A stretch of 64,000 bases of DNA from Vigna angularis (GCF_016808095.1 NC_068970.1:38412630-38476629); one strand, 5' to 3'. Positions 31,434 to 44,354 are shown, counted from the first letter of the stretch. Made by a program: numbers and translations. Notes: generated from the letters alone by a model not told the origin.

Positions 31434-34111
31434 TGTAACACCCTAATATTTTAAAGGGTATTACTGATAGTAGAGACTAAATTAATTTGATATCTCATAT
31501 AAACAATCAAACTTTATTTCAATTACTCCAAAGTACAATACCAAACTTACACACTTTAACAATATAGTCTTCACCATTGAAATTTCAACTTATAAGTTTT
31601 ACACAACATAATCTTCCCAATACAAATTTATTCTTTTTACAAAAATCCCTGAAAGTTTTTCCCCGCATCTCTCTCATCTCTAAGCTTTTTCAACCGCATC
31701 TGCAACATTATCTAATCACATATAACATGAGTTATATGATCATAGTACAAACAAATAAGGGTAAGCCAACCATATCATAAAATCATTAAACTTGTAATAA
31801 AAATATTATAATCATGTATTTCTGCAATTGATAAAATATCATTATTCCGATGTCATTAATTCATCATTATCGAAATCATCTTTTCCATTTCCATAAATCT
31901 TACAAGTGTACCATGCTTACTCATGAAGCCTTATGGTCAGACCGCTCTCTGCCTGCTTCCTTAAGCCTCACTTATATACTATGTCTTACTTTCTGAAGCC
32001 TTATGGTCAGACCCCTCTCTGCCTGCTTCTATATAACTTACGAATCATATGTTTATGTCAAAGCCTTATGGTCAGACCACTTTCTGCCTGCTTTCATAAA
32101 CCTCAGGTGTTACGTTGCTCATACCAAACTCTCATGGTATAACTCGAACATACTACTCCCGGTAGTAAACATCATTTCATAAGTAATGATTTCTCATATC
32201 CACTCCAACATTTCATAAAACCAACAATTCATACCCTCTTATCCACCTAACTCAATCATGTTCATTCTTTAATCATGAATTCATAATAACCCGTTTTGGT
32301 ATCAATAAATTAAACATATTGCCATATATCATGCTTCATATTATAAACTCATTTTGCCCATAACGAGTATAACTCAACATATTTTCACCAAACAAAGATC
32401 ATGGATCAACCAAAATATATCAACATATCGTAGGAACTACATATTAAAGTCTGGGCTCAATGTAATGATAAATAAAATATATATGAAATTTTTACCATGA
32501 TAATATTATGCATCTACAATCAACTTGTTTTATTTTATTTTCATCCTAGTAGAGATTTTTCTTTACCCCAATTGGTCACCGGAGAGGACCCAGATGTCTG
32601 AACGCATCAAACTCACCTTCGACGCCAGCACATATGACTAGTCACAACTGACTGGACCAGGCCAGGGCTGCTCTATGATCAGGGATGTGCCAACTCAGGT
32701 TTTTAAGGTTCCTCTATCCTACCAACAAAGGGAGGCCCTCAATAATTAATCAATTTATTTATTTAATTTATCTACCTTGTTGTCTTATGCTCTAAATCTA
32801 AAATGCCTAATTTTAATATTTTTACTTCCTCTCACAACAACCTCAAACAGTAACTGTATATCTATTTAATACTCATATATAAGCTATTACAGAACCCTTA
32901 CTCCAGACCTTCCAACAAGATCAATTTCAGCCAACAAACTCATTCAATAAATTCATCACATCACAACATGTACAATTTAACAGTTTCAGTTATAACACCC
33001 AATATAATAAAAGTCATAAAACAGTTTCGCAAGAGAACACCAGTTCAACATTCGTATATTTATAAATTCATACAAAAATAATTAGTTGCCCTTACCATCA
33101 AAATAATATTAATATAAAAATTCAGGGGAAACAAGAAGTTGAATCTGGCAGAGCCGGTTAGACAACTTCTCATCCTTCCACAAAGATGCAATAAAAAGAA
33201 TAGATAAAACAATAAAATTTCTGGGGAAACAAGAAGTTGAATCTGGCAGAGCCGGTTAGACAACTTCACATCCTTCCAAAAATACAATATAAAGATATAA
33301 AAAAACAACAACAAAAGCTTTGGGGAAACAAGAAGTTGAATCTGGCAGAGCCGGTTAGACAACTTCTCGTCCTTCCAAAAATACAATATAAAGATATAAG
33401 AAACAACCAAAGTTTTGGGGAAACAAGAAGTTGAATCTGGCAGGGCCGGTTAGACAACTTCTCGTCCTTCCAAAAATACCATATAAAGATATAAGAAACA
33501 ACCAAAGCTTTGGGGAAACAAGAAGTTGAATCTGGCAGAGCCGGTTAGACAACTTCTCGTCCTTCCAAAAATACAAAAGAAACAAATAAATGTTCTCATT
33601 CAAAATTCAAGACCATACAGCAACAAAATACTACATATTCAAGATTTAGGATTAGAGAAAAGCAAAGTATAAGAGTGGCTTCCCTTACCTCTATTACAGA
33701 CTTAATCTCCTCGCTCTCTGAAAACTTCCAGAATATCCCCTTTGCAATTAGAAATTCTTCCAACTCTCTTCTCTCAACATTTTTCTAAGTTCTTTGGTGT
33801 AAATTTTCAGCCTTCCCCATTGGCTATTTATAGTAAAAAAATTTACTATTCATTTTTACTATTCATTTGTACTATTCATTTTTTTATTCATTTTACTATT
33901 ACAAAAATAATTTTTTATTTGCAAATTGGTGAATTCTGATCTCAAAGCTACGTGTAACACTTATCCTTTCCAAAAATAATTTTTTTTTTTTTTACTATTC
34001 ACTTTTTACTATTCACAATTTACTATTCACTATTTTTTTTTTAATAATTTTTTTTTTTAATTTTTTTTTGTATCTAGTATCTAACTTACAAATATTTTCA
34101 AGGATCTTACA
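31434..34111 (-). repeat. 5' LTR of the mosaic element (LTR-A)
   Basis: 2678 bp, almost identical to 25749-28417. Hairpin arrays lie at 31927-32168 and 33126-33576. The only sizeable difference is in the T-rich run near 34040-34080. Confidence 0.9.
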
Positions 34112-34531
34112 AATGTAATGCATGAATAATTGCTAGGGAGACAAGACATTGTAAACTAGTGATTACGAGTAGACTTTCTTCACCAAGACATTGAGTTTAA
34201 GGTAAATTAGAAAGTGGCATTAACATTAATGAAGAAGATGAATTCTTGAATACATGAGAGTGGATAGGATGAATTGAAAACCCCCAACAACATAATCATC
34301 CATATATTTCAATCACGTTTTTCTTCTTTTGTCCAATTGATCAATACATGCATTCATATTTACTTTTTAGTATTTGCATTTAAATCTATAAGAATTCTTT
34401 CACAAGTCTAAGATAATCAAGTAATCACATAACTGTTTAGGCCGTGAGTCCTTTGGGAAACGATACTTGGTCTTACCATTTTATTATTACTTGATGCGAT
34501 TCGGTTACACTTGCCGAGGGTTAACAGTACT

Positions 34532-34875
34532 GTGTGTTTCTTGGAGTTAGTTTGGTAACATGGAGAAGCAAAAAGCAAGATAGAGTATCACGTTCTAGTG
34601 TAGAAGCTGAATTTCGAGCTCTTGCTCAAGGAATATGTGAAGGACTCTAGATGAAAATCATTTTGGATGATCTTAAAGTTAAAGTGGAGAACCCGGTGCA
34701 ACTACACTATGATAATAAGTCTGCCATGAGCATAGAGGCTTTGTGATTACAACTCATGTTCCTACAAAACTTCAAATAACATATATATTTACAAAATTGC
34801 TTTCTCCGAGTAGATTTCAAGATCTTGTAGGGAAGTTAGGAATAATTGATATTCATTTACCAACTTGAGGGGGAG
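34532..34875 (+). pseudogene. Copia RNase H C-terminal part and pol end
   Basis: Resumes the frame broken at 24577: WRSKKQDRVSRSSVEAEFRA, LAQGICEGL, VQLHYDNKSAMSIE (the catalytic Glu and Asp are present), then FTKLLSPSRFQDLVGKLGI. Internal stops and a deletion lie after SIE. It ends in TTGAGGGGGAGTG, the purine tract before the LTR. Confidence 0.85.
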
Positions 34876-35066
34876 TGTTGTAATTAGAGAAGATATCTTT
34901 AGAATCTTCCTAATTAGAGAATATAAATATATAATCTTCTATTTTATTTTGTTTACCTAGTTTCGTTATTTCCCTTTTTAGGAGAATTAGATTGTTACAA
35001 ATAGAGGATATGAGAATGTATTTTTTATTATTCAGAATATAATAAAATCAATCCTTTTTTTCAACT
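34876..35066 (+). repeat. Short copia 3' LTR
   Basis: Starts TGTTGTAATTAGAG and is about 190 bp long. It is homologous on the opposite strand to the LTRs at 38649, 42763 and 46469. The right edge is approximate and no target duplication is visible because the 5' end is lost. Confidence 0.8.
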
Positions 35067-36959
35067 GGTTCTAATTATTAATTGTGGTTGAAGGTAAAAT
35101 TTTGAGTTAGGTGCGTTGGTTGGAGAATCCAGTGAGAATTACCAATTTCAAGTTCTGAAATATGAACTAAAAGACTCCAAAGTGGGCTTATTGTTTCACA
35201 AAATGTCTTTCTGAAGAGTAATTAAGATTCTTTCACCAATCCTTTGCACATCTGATTTTGATTTTGTTTTTGGCCAATGTTTTTTGTTTCCTTCTCCTTT
35301 AATTATGGTGTTACTATTGTAATAAACTCAAGGTAGTTGGTTGATTCAGTTTCAAATTAGTTTAGATTGTGATTCTCCTATATTCAGGTTTGTATTCATT
35401 CATCCATTTTTGGTATTTCTGTTAGAGTGATTTTAAGTTTGTAATAGTTTAGATTCTAATTTCCTATCCCATTTTTAGTTGGTTTTGTTACATGAAGATT
35501 CAAATTCTTTGCATTGGACTTTTAATTTCCAAATCATGTGTAGATTTTTAGGATTCATTTGTTTACTTTTGTGTTTCATGCAATTAGCATCTAGGTTTTT
35601 TTAGCTTTAATATCTAGGTTAGCCTCTTGTTTTCTTTGCACCATCACGACATAAAATTTATAGGTAAAGTTGTCATTTTAATTTGAAACCCCAAGATCAC
35701 CCTTCTTTAAGATAGACCCCATTTTCTTAGTCCACGTTTCAGGGAGCTTTTTCAAAACCTCTGGCCCCAAAAACCCTAGGAAAGAGGTTCATATTGGGTT
35801 AGGTCCAAGTCAGCCCCTTGCCCCAACCAACAAATTTCTCCCACTGTAGCACTCTCACAGACTCGCTTTTGTAGCACCATTTCCTCCACATCTCTCATAA
35901 ACTTTCTTCCCAAATCATTTTCTTCAAAGCACAAGCTTACTTCAATCTCTAAAATCCCAAATTCAGATGCAGAGAACACTCCCCCATCGATCCCAACATC
36001 TTGAACAACCATGACCAATCATTGCCTTCTATAATCAAGCAATCACTCTAAAAAATATCAACTTCTCAAAAAACCCTCCACCAATTGAAACCCCCTTTGA
36101 ATTATTCCATGTTCTATTTCCCTCTTTATTGAGTCTTTTTTTTTCTCTTGGGTGTATGCATATGATATTTTTTTGATAATAGACATAAAATTAGCAAATT
36201 TCCATGTTGCACTTTGAATTCTGAAATCAATAGTGTTTCTGGGTTGTTCTTGATTTTACCTTTTACACTCAAGAATGATGATGATAGATTGTAAGTTTGT
36301 GCGTATATAAAATATAATAGTAACATTAGAAATGAATCATAGTTTACCTTTTGAAATTGAAACTACTGTAATTCATGCATCCGAAAATTGCATTCACTAG
36401 AATCTAAAGTACTTGGAAGAAAAGCAGAGGATTTGGATGAAGTATAGTACATTTAATTAGATTCTATTTCGTGCTTATAGTTGTACTATGGTGATAACAA
36501 CATTTTAAACTTAGGACGTGGTGCAAACTACTCAAACCTTTCACTCCTATGTTCACTCGGGTGGGTTCAATTCTATTCCACTTCGTCTTATCATAAATGA
36601 CTCAAAGAATGGGAAATAATGTTATTCTTTGTTGTCTCGTTCCTTAAATCCAAAATTAGCCTAAAAGTCTAATTTGCTTTTCCCCAAACCCTTTCCTTTC
36701 AAGGATGAATGATAGTAGACAAATTTACAAGTACCAAAAATAACACTAGGCCAAAACCCTTCTACCTGTTGATAATGAAATTGATCAAATAAATGAAACA
36801 AGAAAAGAACCTGGTTTTAAACTTCTCCATCATTAAGATTTGAGGAGCACTAGAACCCAAGAAGCGTAAAATATACCTTTGAAGTTTGTTGTTTAGAGGA
36901 ATATAATGTAGACCTTTGATGGCCTACCCGTAGCTATGACCTAGCACATTCATGAATAA
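35067..36959. other. Unassigned stretch, one unidentified small ORF
   Basis: No recognisable element. On the minus strand 36012-35776 is an ORF beginning at ATG (78 residues, acidic, VFSASEFGILEIEVSLCFEE...). Its base composition is less AT-rich than its surroundings and it may be a gene scrap, but I do not recognise it. The rest is AT-rich. Confidence 0.35.
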
Positions 36960-37222
36960 TTGGAGACATCTAAGGAAGATGGATCTAGACTCTTTCTCTT
37001 GGGTCATCTTAAGCTATAATGAAGATTTAGTAGAGTAAGAATAATTTTAGGTCTTGTATTTTGGGTCAACTAGTCTAGATTTTATTTGGGCTTTGTATTA
37101 TGTGCCAAGTAGCCTAGATTTTATTTGGGCTTTGTATTATGGAACTAGTAGTGTAGGATTTCAACTGGGCCTTGTATTTTTTGCCAAGTAGAAAAGGATT
37201 TTGACTAAACAAGTCAGCAAAA
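36960..37222 (+). repeat. Truncated LTR fragment related to 18447
   Basis: Matches 18470-18620 (TCTCTTGGGTCATCTT, CTTGTATTTTGGG), with an internal near-duplication of TTTATTTGGGCTTTGTATTA. It is cut on the right by the start of CACTA element 2. Confidence 0.65.
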
Positions 37223-37400
37223 CACTACTACAAAAAAGTGCATAAATAGCGCTTTTTTTTTATCATAAATAGCGCTTGTAAAAAAAGCGTTATCTATTGA
37301 CAGACACCAATAAATAGTGCTTATGTATTATCATATACCAAATAGATAGTGTTTTTTTAAATAAGCACTATCTATTGGTCTAATTTTTTTTAAAAAGAAT
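37223..37400. repeat. CACTA 2 left terminus and subterminal repeats
   Basis: CACTACTAC start, then TAAATAGCGCTT, AAGCGTTATCTATT, AAATAGTGCTT and AAGCACTATCTATT units in alternating orientation. Confidence 0.8.
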
Positions 37401-38648
37401 TATAATTTTTTATTAAAATATTTCAAAAAATATAAAATAATTTTTCAAAAGAAAATATAAAATATTGCTTTTATTATGTATAAACATGCTCTATTTAATT
37501 GTTTTATTATATACAAAAAAATATAAAATATTAAGAAAAATATGACAAAAACAAATGTCTCAAAAAGAATATTCATTAGTATGAATAAAAACTATTAGTA
37601 CAATAATTTTTCAAACTATAATTTTTGAGTACTTCAATACGTGTCATGACATGACATTACTCAATAAGACAATATATACAACCATAACATATATATAACA
37701 TTTGTACCTATTAACATATACATCACCCTAACATAACCTATAAGAATGTAATAATTACATATGTAAACACCAATCTTTCTTAACTTTAATGATTTGATTG
37801 TCACGATATTGTTGACATATGCAACTAGAAAAAAATTGCAAGAAAGAAAAATAATATAAAATTAGTCAATTAATTTTTTACTACAATGACAATGAAGATA
37901 ACTTACATCAGTTGGAATTAATTCTCCTTCACAGTATGTGATAATTTCCTTCATATATCAACACAAATAATACTCACAATCATTGTTGTTGGTTTATTTT
38001 CGACACTAGAAAACCAAAAATAAAAAACATCATTATAATTTGAACATAATAGAAAAACCAAAACTCTAGTAAACTCCAAATAGATTCAGTGTATAATAAC
38101 AAACAATTATATATCATATACAAGTTTAAAGTACTAATAGTAACTAAGTCATGCTTTCATTTTATATTTATCATTTTATTAATTACCCTTATAAAATCAT
38201 AACAATACATTAAAGTTATACTTGTAAATTTATCTTTTATGAAAGTGTTCAATTAATAGTGTCAAATTTTCTTAATTTGGCATAGGAGATTGAGATTGAA
38301 TTGAGAGTATATTTTGAAAAGAAAAATGATACACTTTTATGAATATATTTATTCTACATTTTTATATATTGATTAAAATAATATACTATTTTGATTAAAT
38401 TAATATGTTTATTAATTAATTTAATATTTTATTTAATATATGGATAGTAACCTATTCAAATATTATATAATTGTTAAAAGGTTTTTTAAAATTTTTATAT
38501 CTGCCTAATGAATTTTATAATAGTAAAAGAAAATCAAATATTATTTAGTTATGTTACGATAAAGACACATAGCATCTTATTTTTTTCTTTTAAAATCACA
38601 ACATTAAATTAGTATAACTGTAAATTAAAATATATATTAATAATGTCA
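37401..38648. other. AT-rich internal CACTA 2 sequence
   Basis: Very AT-rich, with stops in all frames and no gene or clear repeat boundary. Confidence 0.6.
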
Positions 38649-41134
38649 AGTGTATAAGTTGAAAGATTGATTTATTATTCTCAATTATAAAAAATACATT
38701 CTGATACTCTTTAATTATTTGTAATAATCTAATTATCCTAAAAAGGAAAATTAGGGAAACTAGGAAAGTAAAATAAAATAAAAGATTATATATCTATTTT
38801 CTATAATTAGAAAGATTTTAAAGATATTATCTCAAATTACAACACTCCCCCTCAAGCTCGATCATACAAGATTGTATGAACCAAGCTTGGAATAGACAAA
38901 ACTCATCCAGAGATAATGTCAATAAACCAAATTGCACACACAAACAAATGTAGCCCAAGAGACTCCTCAACATCATATGGAGAATAATGGACAACAATGG
39001 ACAACCGTGAACTTGCACCATGAAACTTCAACTTGGACATCAATGGACAAGAGCGATCTTGCACCATGAAACTTCAACTTCGACAACAATGGACAAGAGC
39101 GAACTAGCATCATGAAACTGACAACAATGGACAAGAGAGATTTCCGTTAACAATGGATGATGACTTGCGGCAACAAACTGCAAAAATGGATGAAGGCCTG
39201 TAGCGGTGAATCACAACAAACTATAGGGACTAAATTGCCATCAATAGTGGCAAACAACAACAAAGCTTCAAGAACTTGTTTTCCATGAGTAACTGATCGG
39301 TGTCGCACCCAATACAAATTTAATGTGCAATAAGAATGCAGTATAGACTAGGAAGTGACTCCTAGGTCGTCTCTCAAGAACCAAATGTGGTTCAAAAATT
39401 AGGTCAGACACGTAGTGGGGGGAGTTGGTGAAAAGTTTGTGAATGCAAATGTACTAAATTAAAACACGAATATAAACACTGATGTAAACACAGAATTAAA
39501 ACGGTTGGTCACTAATTCAATTACATGCTTCCAATCACAGATTAATGACAATTACACACTACTCTGATCCAAATCCAACATGAATCACCCAACTAAGCGA
39601 AGGCTAATCCGGTCTTTAAAATTATAAACTAAGCGAATGTAATGCACAAATCCAATCAGTCCTGCACCATACAACCTAATCAACTAAGCGAAGATTAAAT
39701 ACCGATTAGGCAACTAAGCGTATACCCAATCGCAAGCACAAAACAAATTGAATATTGAGCCAAATCAGAGCAGCAGCATGACAGTTAAAGTGCAATAGTC
39801 TCATGAATAAACCACTCTAACCGCTAATCCAACATGAATGAATCAACTAAGCGAAGACCAATCATTCTACCATAATCGCGAACTAAGTGAACGCAATACA
39901 TCCATTTCATCCAATGGGTTCTATACAGATTGCTCAACTAAGCGAAGATGCAATCACCAATTGGGCAACTAAGCGTATACCCATTGCAAGAACACAATCA
40001 GATTTCATAGAATGCGAGGCGGAGCAGAATAAACACAAGCACAGTCCAAAAATATCAAAGTAGCAATGTAATATCGCTAATGACTAACCCAACTAACTTA
40101 AAGCTAACATCGCAATTAAATTATCATAACCGAACATAATAGACAACATTAAAGTGAACGGTAACAATAAACCGAACATAATAGACAACATAGTGAAAGA
40201 AAACAGTAAACTGAACCGTCCTAAAACAAGATGTGTGAACTAATTAAAATGCAGCAGATAATAAAGAAACAATTGACGTGTTATTCAAATGCAATACTAA
40301 AGCTAAAACATTAAATACACAAACCAGCAAAAGCTAAAACATTAAATACACAAACCAGCAGGAATTAAAAAAAATCTGCAAAAAGTGCTTGAACCAATTT
40401 TAAGCAGCTAAAACAAAATTCAATTTCAGCTTGTGTGAACAACTTGAAATCATCAATGATAGTAATTGCAATGTTGAGTTAAAAGGTGAAATAACGCACA
40501 TTCATAAAGGAAATGAAAAATTAAAAACGCATGTTCATTCGCGGACATCACCTAGCTAGACATAAGTCGTGCACCACTTTTTCTACAAGAAAGCAATTGA
40601 ATGAAATTGATAAAAGATGCAACCGCCTGCACCCCTGGACGTGAGTGAGCTGAATGCCTATTCCCCTTGTTGTGACCGTGTCTACACCGTGTGCTTGATT
40701 CATTTCTCCAATTAATCACTGAATCCTCTATTCTCAATAAATCACCGTGCTTCTCTTTCAGCAAAACGAATCAGTTCTCCTTCTTTTCTCCACGTGAGAG
40801 TCGTGAGCACTTCTTCTCTGATGTGGCAGCCGTGTGCTCTTCACCGTGTGCCTCACTTCTTCCAGGACGTCTAGCGTGTGTGCTCCAAAGCCAAAAAAAA
40901 ATATTTCACCGTGCCTTCTCCAATTGAAATCATTTAAACAACACCCTCATGGACGTAACCCCTTGTGTGCTGGAATAAAAAAAAACTAAAAGAAAAAAAA
41001 ACATCCTAAGCAAATGGTGTCTGTGTACTTTTCTAGGAAAATAAGGAAACTAGGAAAGTAAAATAAAATAAAAGATTATATATCTATTTTTTTTAATTAA
41101 GAAGATTCTAAAAATATTATCTCAAATTACAACA
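38649..41134 (-). mobile_element. Non-autonomous short-LTR copia element, copy 1 (damaged)
   Basis: The left LTR 38649-38844 is followed by a CTCCCCCTC purine tract, a pol-tail remnant (QAWFIQSCM on the minus strand) and an internal region matching the one in 42763-46664. This is broken at 39299 by another LTR. Only a part of the right LTR remains (about 41030-41134, ending ATTACAACA). No target duplication. Confidence 0.75.
39299..41020 (-). repeat. Probable solo LTR with AACTAAGCGA repeats
   Basis: Starts TGTCGCACCC with a GACTCCTAGGTCGTCTCTCAA block typical of one type of plant gypsy LTR. Twelve or so CAACTAAGCGAA / CAACTAAGCGTA motifs lie at 39590-39970. The right border is unclear (about 41020) and no target duplication was confirmed. 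Confidence 0.5.
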
Positions 41135-41506
41135 TTATATAATTTTAATGATGTAAATCAGGACATTTGCAAAAAGGCATGCAGTAGTGTTGTTTGGATG
41201 GATCATGCAGAGGCTTTATTTTTTCATTTAACCTTTTTTCTAATTTCCTCTATTACCAATAACTTCTCATAATTAACAATGTAATAACTACACAGTAGAC
41301 AACAACCAAAGCAAATACTGAAACTTAATTCATTAGTATTTTTGTAACTTACAGTTAAATACAAATTATTTGAGAATTAAAAGGAGGGTCATAACCTAAT
41401 TAAAAAACAAGAATTGTCCCTAAGTCACGGGCTTCTTAAGCTTTTCAAGTTTGAGTGACTTCATCTCTTGAATTAAATCTTTCAAATTGTTATAAGAGGT
41501 ATTGGT
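41135..41506. other. CACTA 2 internal sequence, no feature
   Basis: AT-rich, possibly the 3' flank of the captured gene fragment next to it. Confidence 0.4.
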
Positions 41507-42210
41507 TTAGGCAGAAAAGATAAGGCAAGCGACAGAGTGGCTACCACAAACAGAATCTTCCAACCAAGCAATTGTGGCAGCCTACAAAAAATAAAAAAGT
41601 GCAATAGTATGTTGAGAAATGAAGCATCCACAACAAGGAAAAACTAAATATATAGGTCCAAAAAGTCTTTTCATTACAAATAAGCTCCGGTGGAACAGAG
41701 AACAATGAGTATGACAAAAATTGTAACCAAGTTCCAAATCTCAATATTACAAAATCAAATGAAACTGATTTAGTTCTTGAAAATATTTTGAATGAATTAA
41801 GTAAACTTGTTCCATGTCCCAAGTCTAAATAGAAGGAGTTCATCATACACGTGAACTGTATCAAGTTCTTAATAATCAGAATGGGATATTGAAGTTGCTA
41901 AAATAAAATAAAAATAAATAAACTCTCAAAACAATAATGGAAGATATTAGAAGCAATTTATCAGAATCAAACCTGTCGGTGGACCATTTTACATACTGAA
42001 TGTTCCAAATCAGAAAACACCTGCAAAAAATTACAACCATAATCAAAATTAAATCAACCGTAAGGTTATCTGACGATTTTCCTATAGCATGCTTCAAGAA
42101 AATATAATAATCAAATACTCACTCCAACAAAGCCGTAAGGTCCAATTAATATTGGAAAGTTTATCATTATTCCAAGTTTTACAGTATCACCCCTCCATGG
42201 CCATAAAACA
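41507..42210 (-). pseudogene. Captured three-exon fragment of an unidentified gene
   Basis: Three minus-strand segments have good splice signals. The first ends at 42123 before GTGAGT. The second is 41973-42020, between TTTTTTGCAG and GTTTGA. The third is 41581-41507, after TTTTTGTAG. Joined, one frame stays open (first exon ending PILIGPYGFVG, second starting VFSDLEHSVCKMV, third AATIAWLEDSVCG), then stops. A second frame of exons two and three gives a membrane-like segment (ILFVVATLSLALSFL), but exon one is closed in it. I do not recognise the parent gene. Confidence 0.45.
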
Positions 42211-42757
42211 GAGGCGTTCCTTTATTTCTTCTTTCCAGAATCAGCATGAAAGTGTATTTGAAAATTAGTTCATTTATTTAATTAATATGAATTCTCTCCA
42301 ACAAATAGCACGTAGAAATTATATTATAGTCCAATATAAAACTTCGTTTCTCACATTAGAAATACTCTACATATAGGTTGTTGAGAGGATATTTTATATG
42401 ACTGTCACATAATACAATAACTAAATACTTTATAATTTAGTAAAGGACAAAACATAACTCTTTATAATAGTTTGGAAATAAATAAAAAAAAAACATATTT
42501 AACTTAAATGAAAATTACTCTATTTCTCTGTATTACTATTCTGATATATGTTTTTATGGTGTAACCTAAGCTATCTTCAATTAACACAAATGTTTTCAGG
42601 ACAGGAACCACTGATACATTGTTTTATTTGAGAAGAAATTCGTTACTTGAAAATTCACGAAATAGAAAAGAAAAACTGATACAACATGCAACAGAGTGAG
42701 AACCAGCTCAAAGAAAGCATACATGTATTGACAGATAGATAACATCCTAAGAAGAGA
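42211..42757. other. AT-rich internal CACTA 2 sequence
   Basis: No feature recognised apart from the TTAAT target site of the next element at 42758-42762. Confidence 0.5.
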
Positions 42758-42762
42758 TTAAT

Positions 42763-42953
42763 TGTGGAAAATAAGACTGATTTATTATTCTTAATCATAA
42801 AAAATACTTTCTCATACCCTCTATTTGTAATAATCTAATTCTCCTAAAAAGGGAAATAGGGAAACTAGGAAATCTAGAAAAATAAAATAAAAGATTATGT
42901 ATCTATTTCCTCTAATTAGGAAGATTCTAAAGATATTATTTCAAATTACAACA
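42763..42953 (-). repeat. 3' LTR of non-autonomous copia copy 2
   Basis: 191 bp. Differs from its partner at about four sites and by a 5-bp AAATA unit. Confidence 0.9.
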
Positions 42954-43138
42954 CTCCCCCTCAAGCTGGATCATACAATATTGTATGAACCAAGCTTGGA
43001 ATAGTCAAACTAATTGCAGAGAACGTCAATAAACCAAATTGGACAGCAATGGACAAAAGCGAACTAGCACAATGAAACTTCAACTTGAACAACAATGGAC
43101 GAGGGCAAACTAGCACCATGAAACTTCAACTTGGACAG

Positions 43139-44354
43139 TGTTGAATATAGTGAAGAAGATTAGGAGAAATTTCCCTTATGTGTTTAGCATACACATAGGG
43201 TAGTTTATTTATAATGTAAGATAAGGGTTAAACCCTAAATACATAATGGGCTAAGCCCAATTAACATAAACACACAACTTAACATCTAACACTCCCCCTC
43301 AAGCTGGAGCATATAAATCATATGTTCCAAGCTTGTAACAAAGATAGTCAATTCTAGGTCCTCGTAAGGACTTGGTGAATATGTCTGCCAACTGGTTGCT
43401 TGAGTTAACGGACTCAATCTTGGTATCTTCGGATATGATTTTTTCTCTAATAAAATGACAATCAACTTCAATGTGCTTGGTTCTCTCATGAAAGACAGGG
43501 TTAGAGCTAATATGAAGAGCAGCTTGATTATCACATATAAGTGTCATGTGAGTGACATCTCCAAATTTCAATTCACTAAGTAATTGTTTAAGCCACACAA
43601 GCTCGCAAGTAGCAGATGCCATAGCTCTATATTCTGCTTCTGCGCTGGACCTTGCCACAACACTTTGCTTCTTACTTTTCCAAGATATCAGGTTGCCACC
43701 AATAGAGACACAATATCCAGACGTAGACCTCCTATCAGAAGGGGAACCAGCCCAATCAACATCTGAATAACAAACGATTTTTGTATCGTTGTTAGGGCCA
43801 TATAGCAAACCTTTTCCAGGTGATCCTTTAATATACTTCAGTATGCGAACAATTGCATCTCAATGGTCTTCACATGGGGAGTTTAGAAATTGACTCACCA
43901 CACTAACTGCGAAGGAAATGTCAGGACGCGTAACAGTAAGATAGTTTAATTTACCAACTAATCTTCTGTACCGTTCAGGATCTGAGAAAGGCTCCCCCTG
44001 ATTGGTATGTCATCTTCGCAAATCCTTATATGGCCTAAAACAATCTCCTCGGGCAACACACCCCCTTCACGCCGAGGTATAGACATCTCGTGCGTGATAG
44101 TAGAAATTGGGTGGTCCGATAAAGGCCCGATAGCGGGTGGAATAGAAGAATGAAATGCCCACTTAGAACTTGCTAGGATAGACTCTATGGCTCTGATACC
44201 ATATTGAATATAGTGAAGAAGATTAAGAGAAATCTCCCTTATGTGTTTAGCATACACATAGGGTAGTTTATTTATAATGTAAGATAAGGGTTAAACCCTA
44301 AATACAGAATGGGCTAAGCCCAATTAACATAAACACACAACTTAACATCTAACA
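43139..44354 (-). mobile_element. Internally deleted Ty1/copia element
   Basis: LTRs of 153 bp (43139-43291 and 44202-44354) with an exact GACAG duplication (43134-43138, 44355-44359). The primer site TGGTATCAGAGC (minus) is at 44190-44201 and a CTCCCCCTC purine tract is at 43292. About 200 bp of leader is joined directly to the last part of RT and RNase H, so gag, protease, integrase and most of RT are missing. Four LTR differences are visible. Nested in copy 2. Confidence 0.9.
43299..43995 (-). pseudogene. Copia RT C-terminus and RNase H
   Basis: 43808-43299 is an open frame of 169 residues: YSDVDWAGSPSDRRSTSGYC, WKSKKQSVVARSSAEAEYRA, CDNQAALHISSNPVFHERTK, HIEVDCHFIREKI, QLADIFTKSL. It has the RNase H acidic residues (D in DVDWAG, E in AEAEY, D in CDNQAA). 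Upstream to about 43995 the RT end (RRLVGKLNYLTVTRPDISFA, VSVVSQFLNSP) is readable with one stop. It would degrade the RNA of the RNA-DNA hybrid. The N-terminus is lost at the deletion point, so it is not a working enzyme. Confidence 0.9.

Larger units (their letters stand above)
25749..34111 (-). mobile_element. Non-coding long-LTR element, Tekay/Del-like, mosaic interior
   Basis: Two LTRs of about 2.67 kb (25749-28417, 31434-34111) starting TGTAACACCC and ending GATCTTACA, with an exact AATGT duplication (25744-25748 and 34112-34116). An initiator-Met-type primer site lies next to the right LTR and a purine tract next to the left one, so it is oriented minus. The 3.0-kb interior has no gag or pol and is mostly an LTR of a related family (28542-31383). 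The two LTRs show only about eight differences by eye, plus length changes in T-runs, so the insertion is young. It must have used enzymes from elsewhere. Assignment to the Tekay/Del type rests on LTR start, LTR length and primer site. Confidence 0.9.
24876..34526 (+). repeat. Solo Athila-like LTR, itself interrupted
   Basis: Starts TGATAACAGTTG, ends GAGGGTTAACA, and is flanked by GTACT at 24871-24875 and 34527-34531. Without the nested element (25749-34111) it is about 1.28 kb, similar to the LTRs at 5844 and 13677 but in the opposite orientation. About 25110-25260 carries CCGCTGAGCGG-type palindromes, followed by GGGCC and CTATATAAGG (25296-25305). Confidence 0.9.
20620..35066 (+). mobile_element. 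Decayed Ty1/copia element split by three insertions
   Basis: Gag, protease, integrase, RT and RNase H occur in order on the plus strand: 20620-23332, 24132-24875 and 34532-34875, then a purine tract and a short 3' LTR. The 5' LTR is missing. Interruptions are an insert of about 800 bp at 23333 and a solo Athila-like LTR at 24876 that itself contains an 8.4-kb element. Many stops and frameshifts make it dead. Its LTR groups it with the short-LTR copia elements at 38649 and 42763. Confidence 0.85.
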
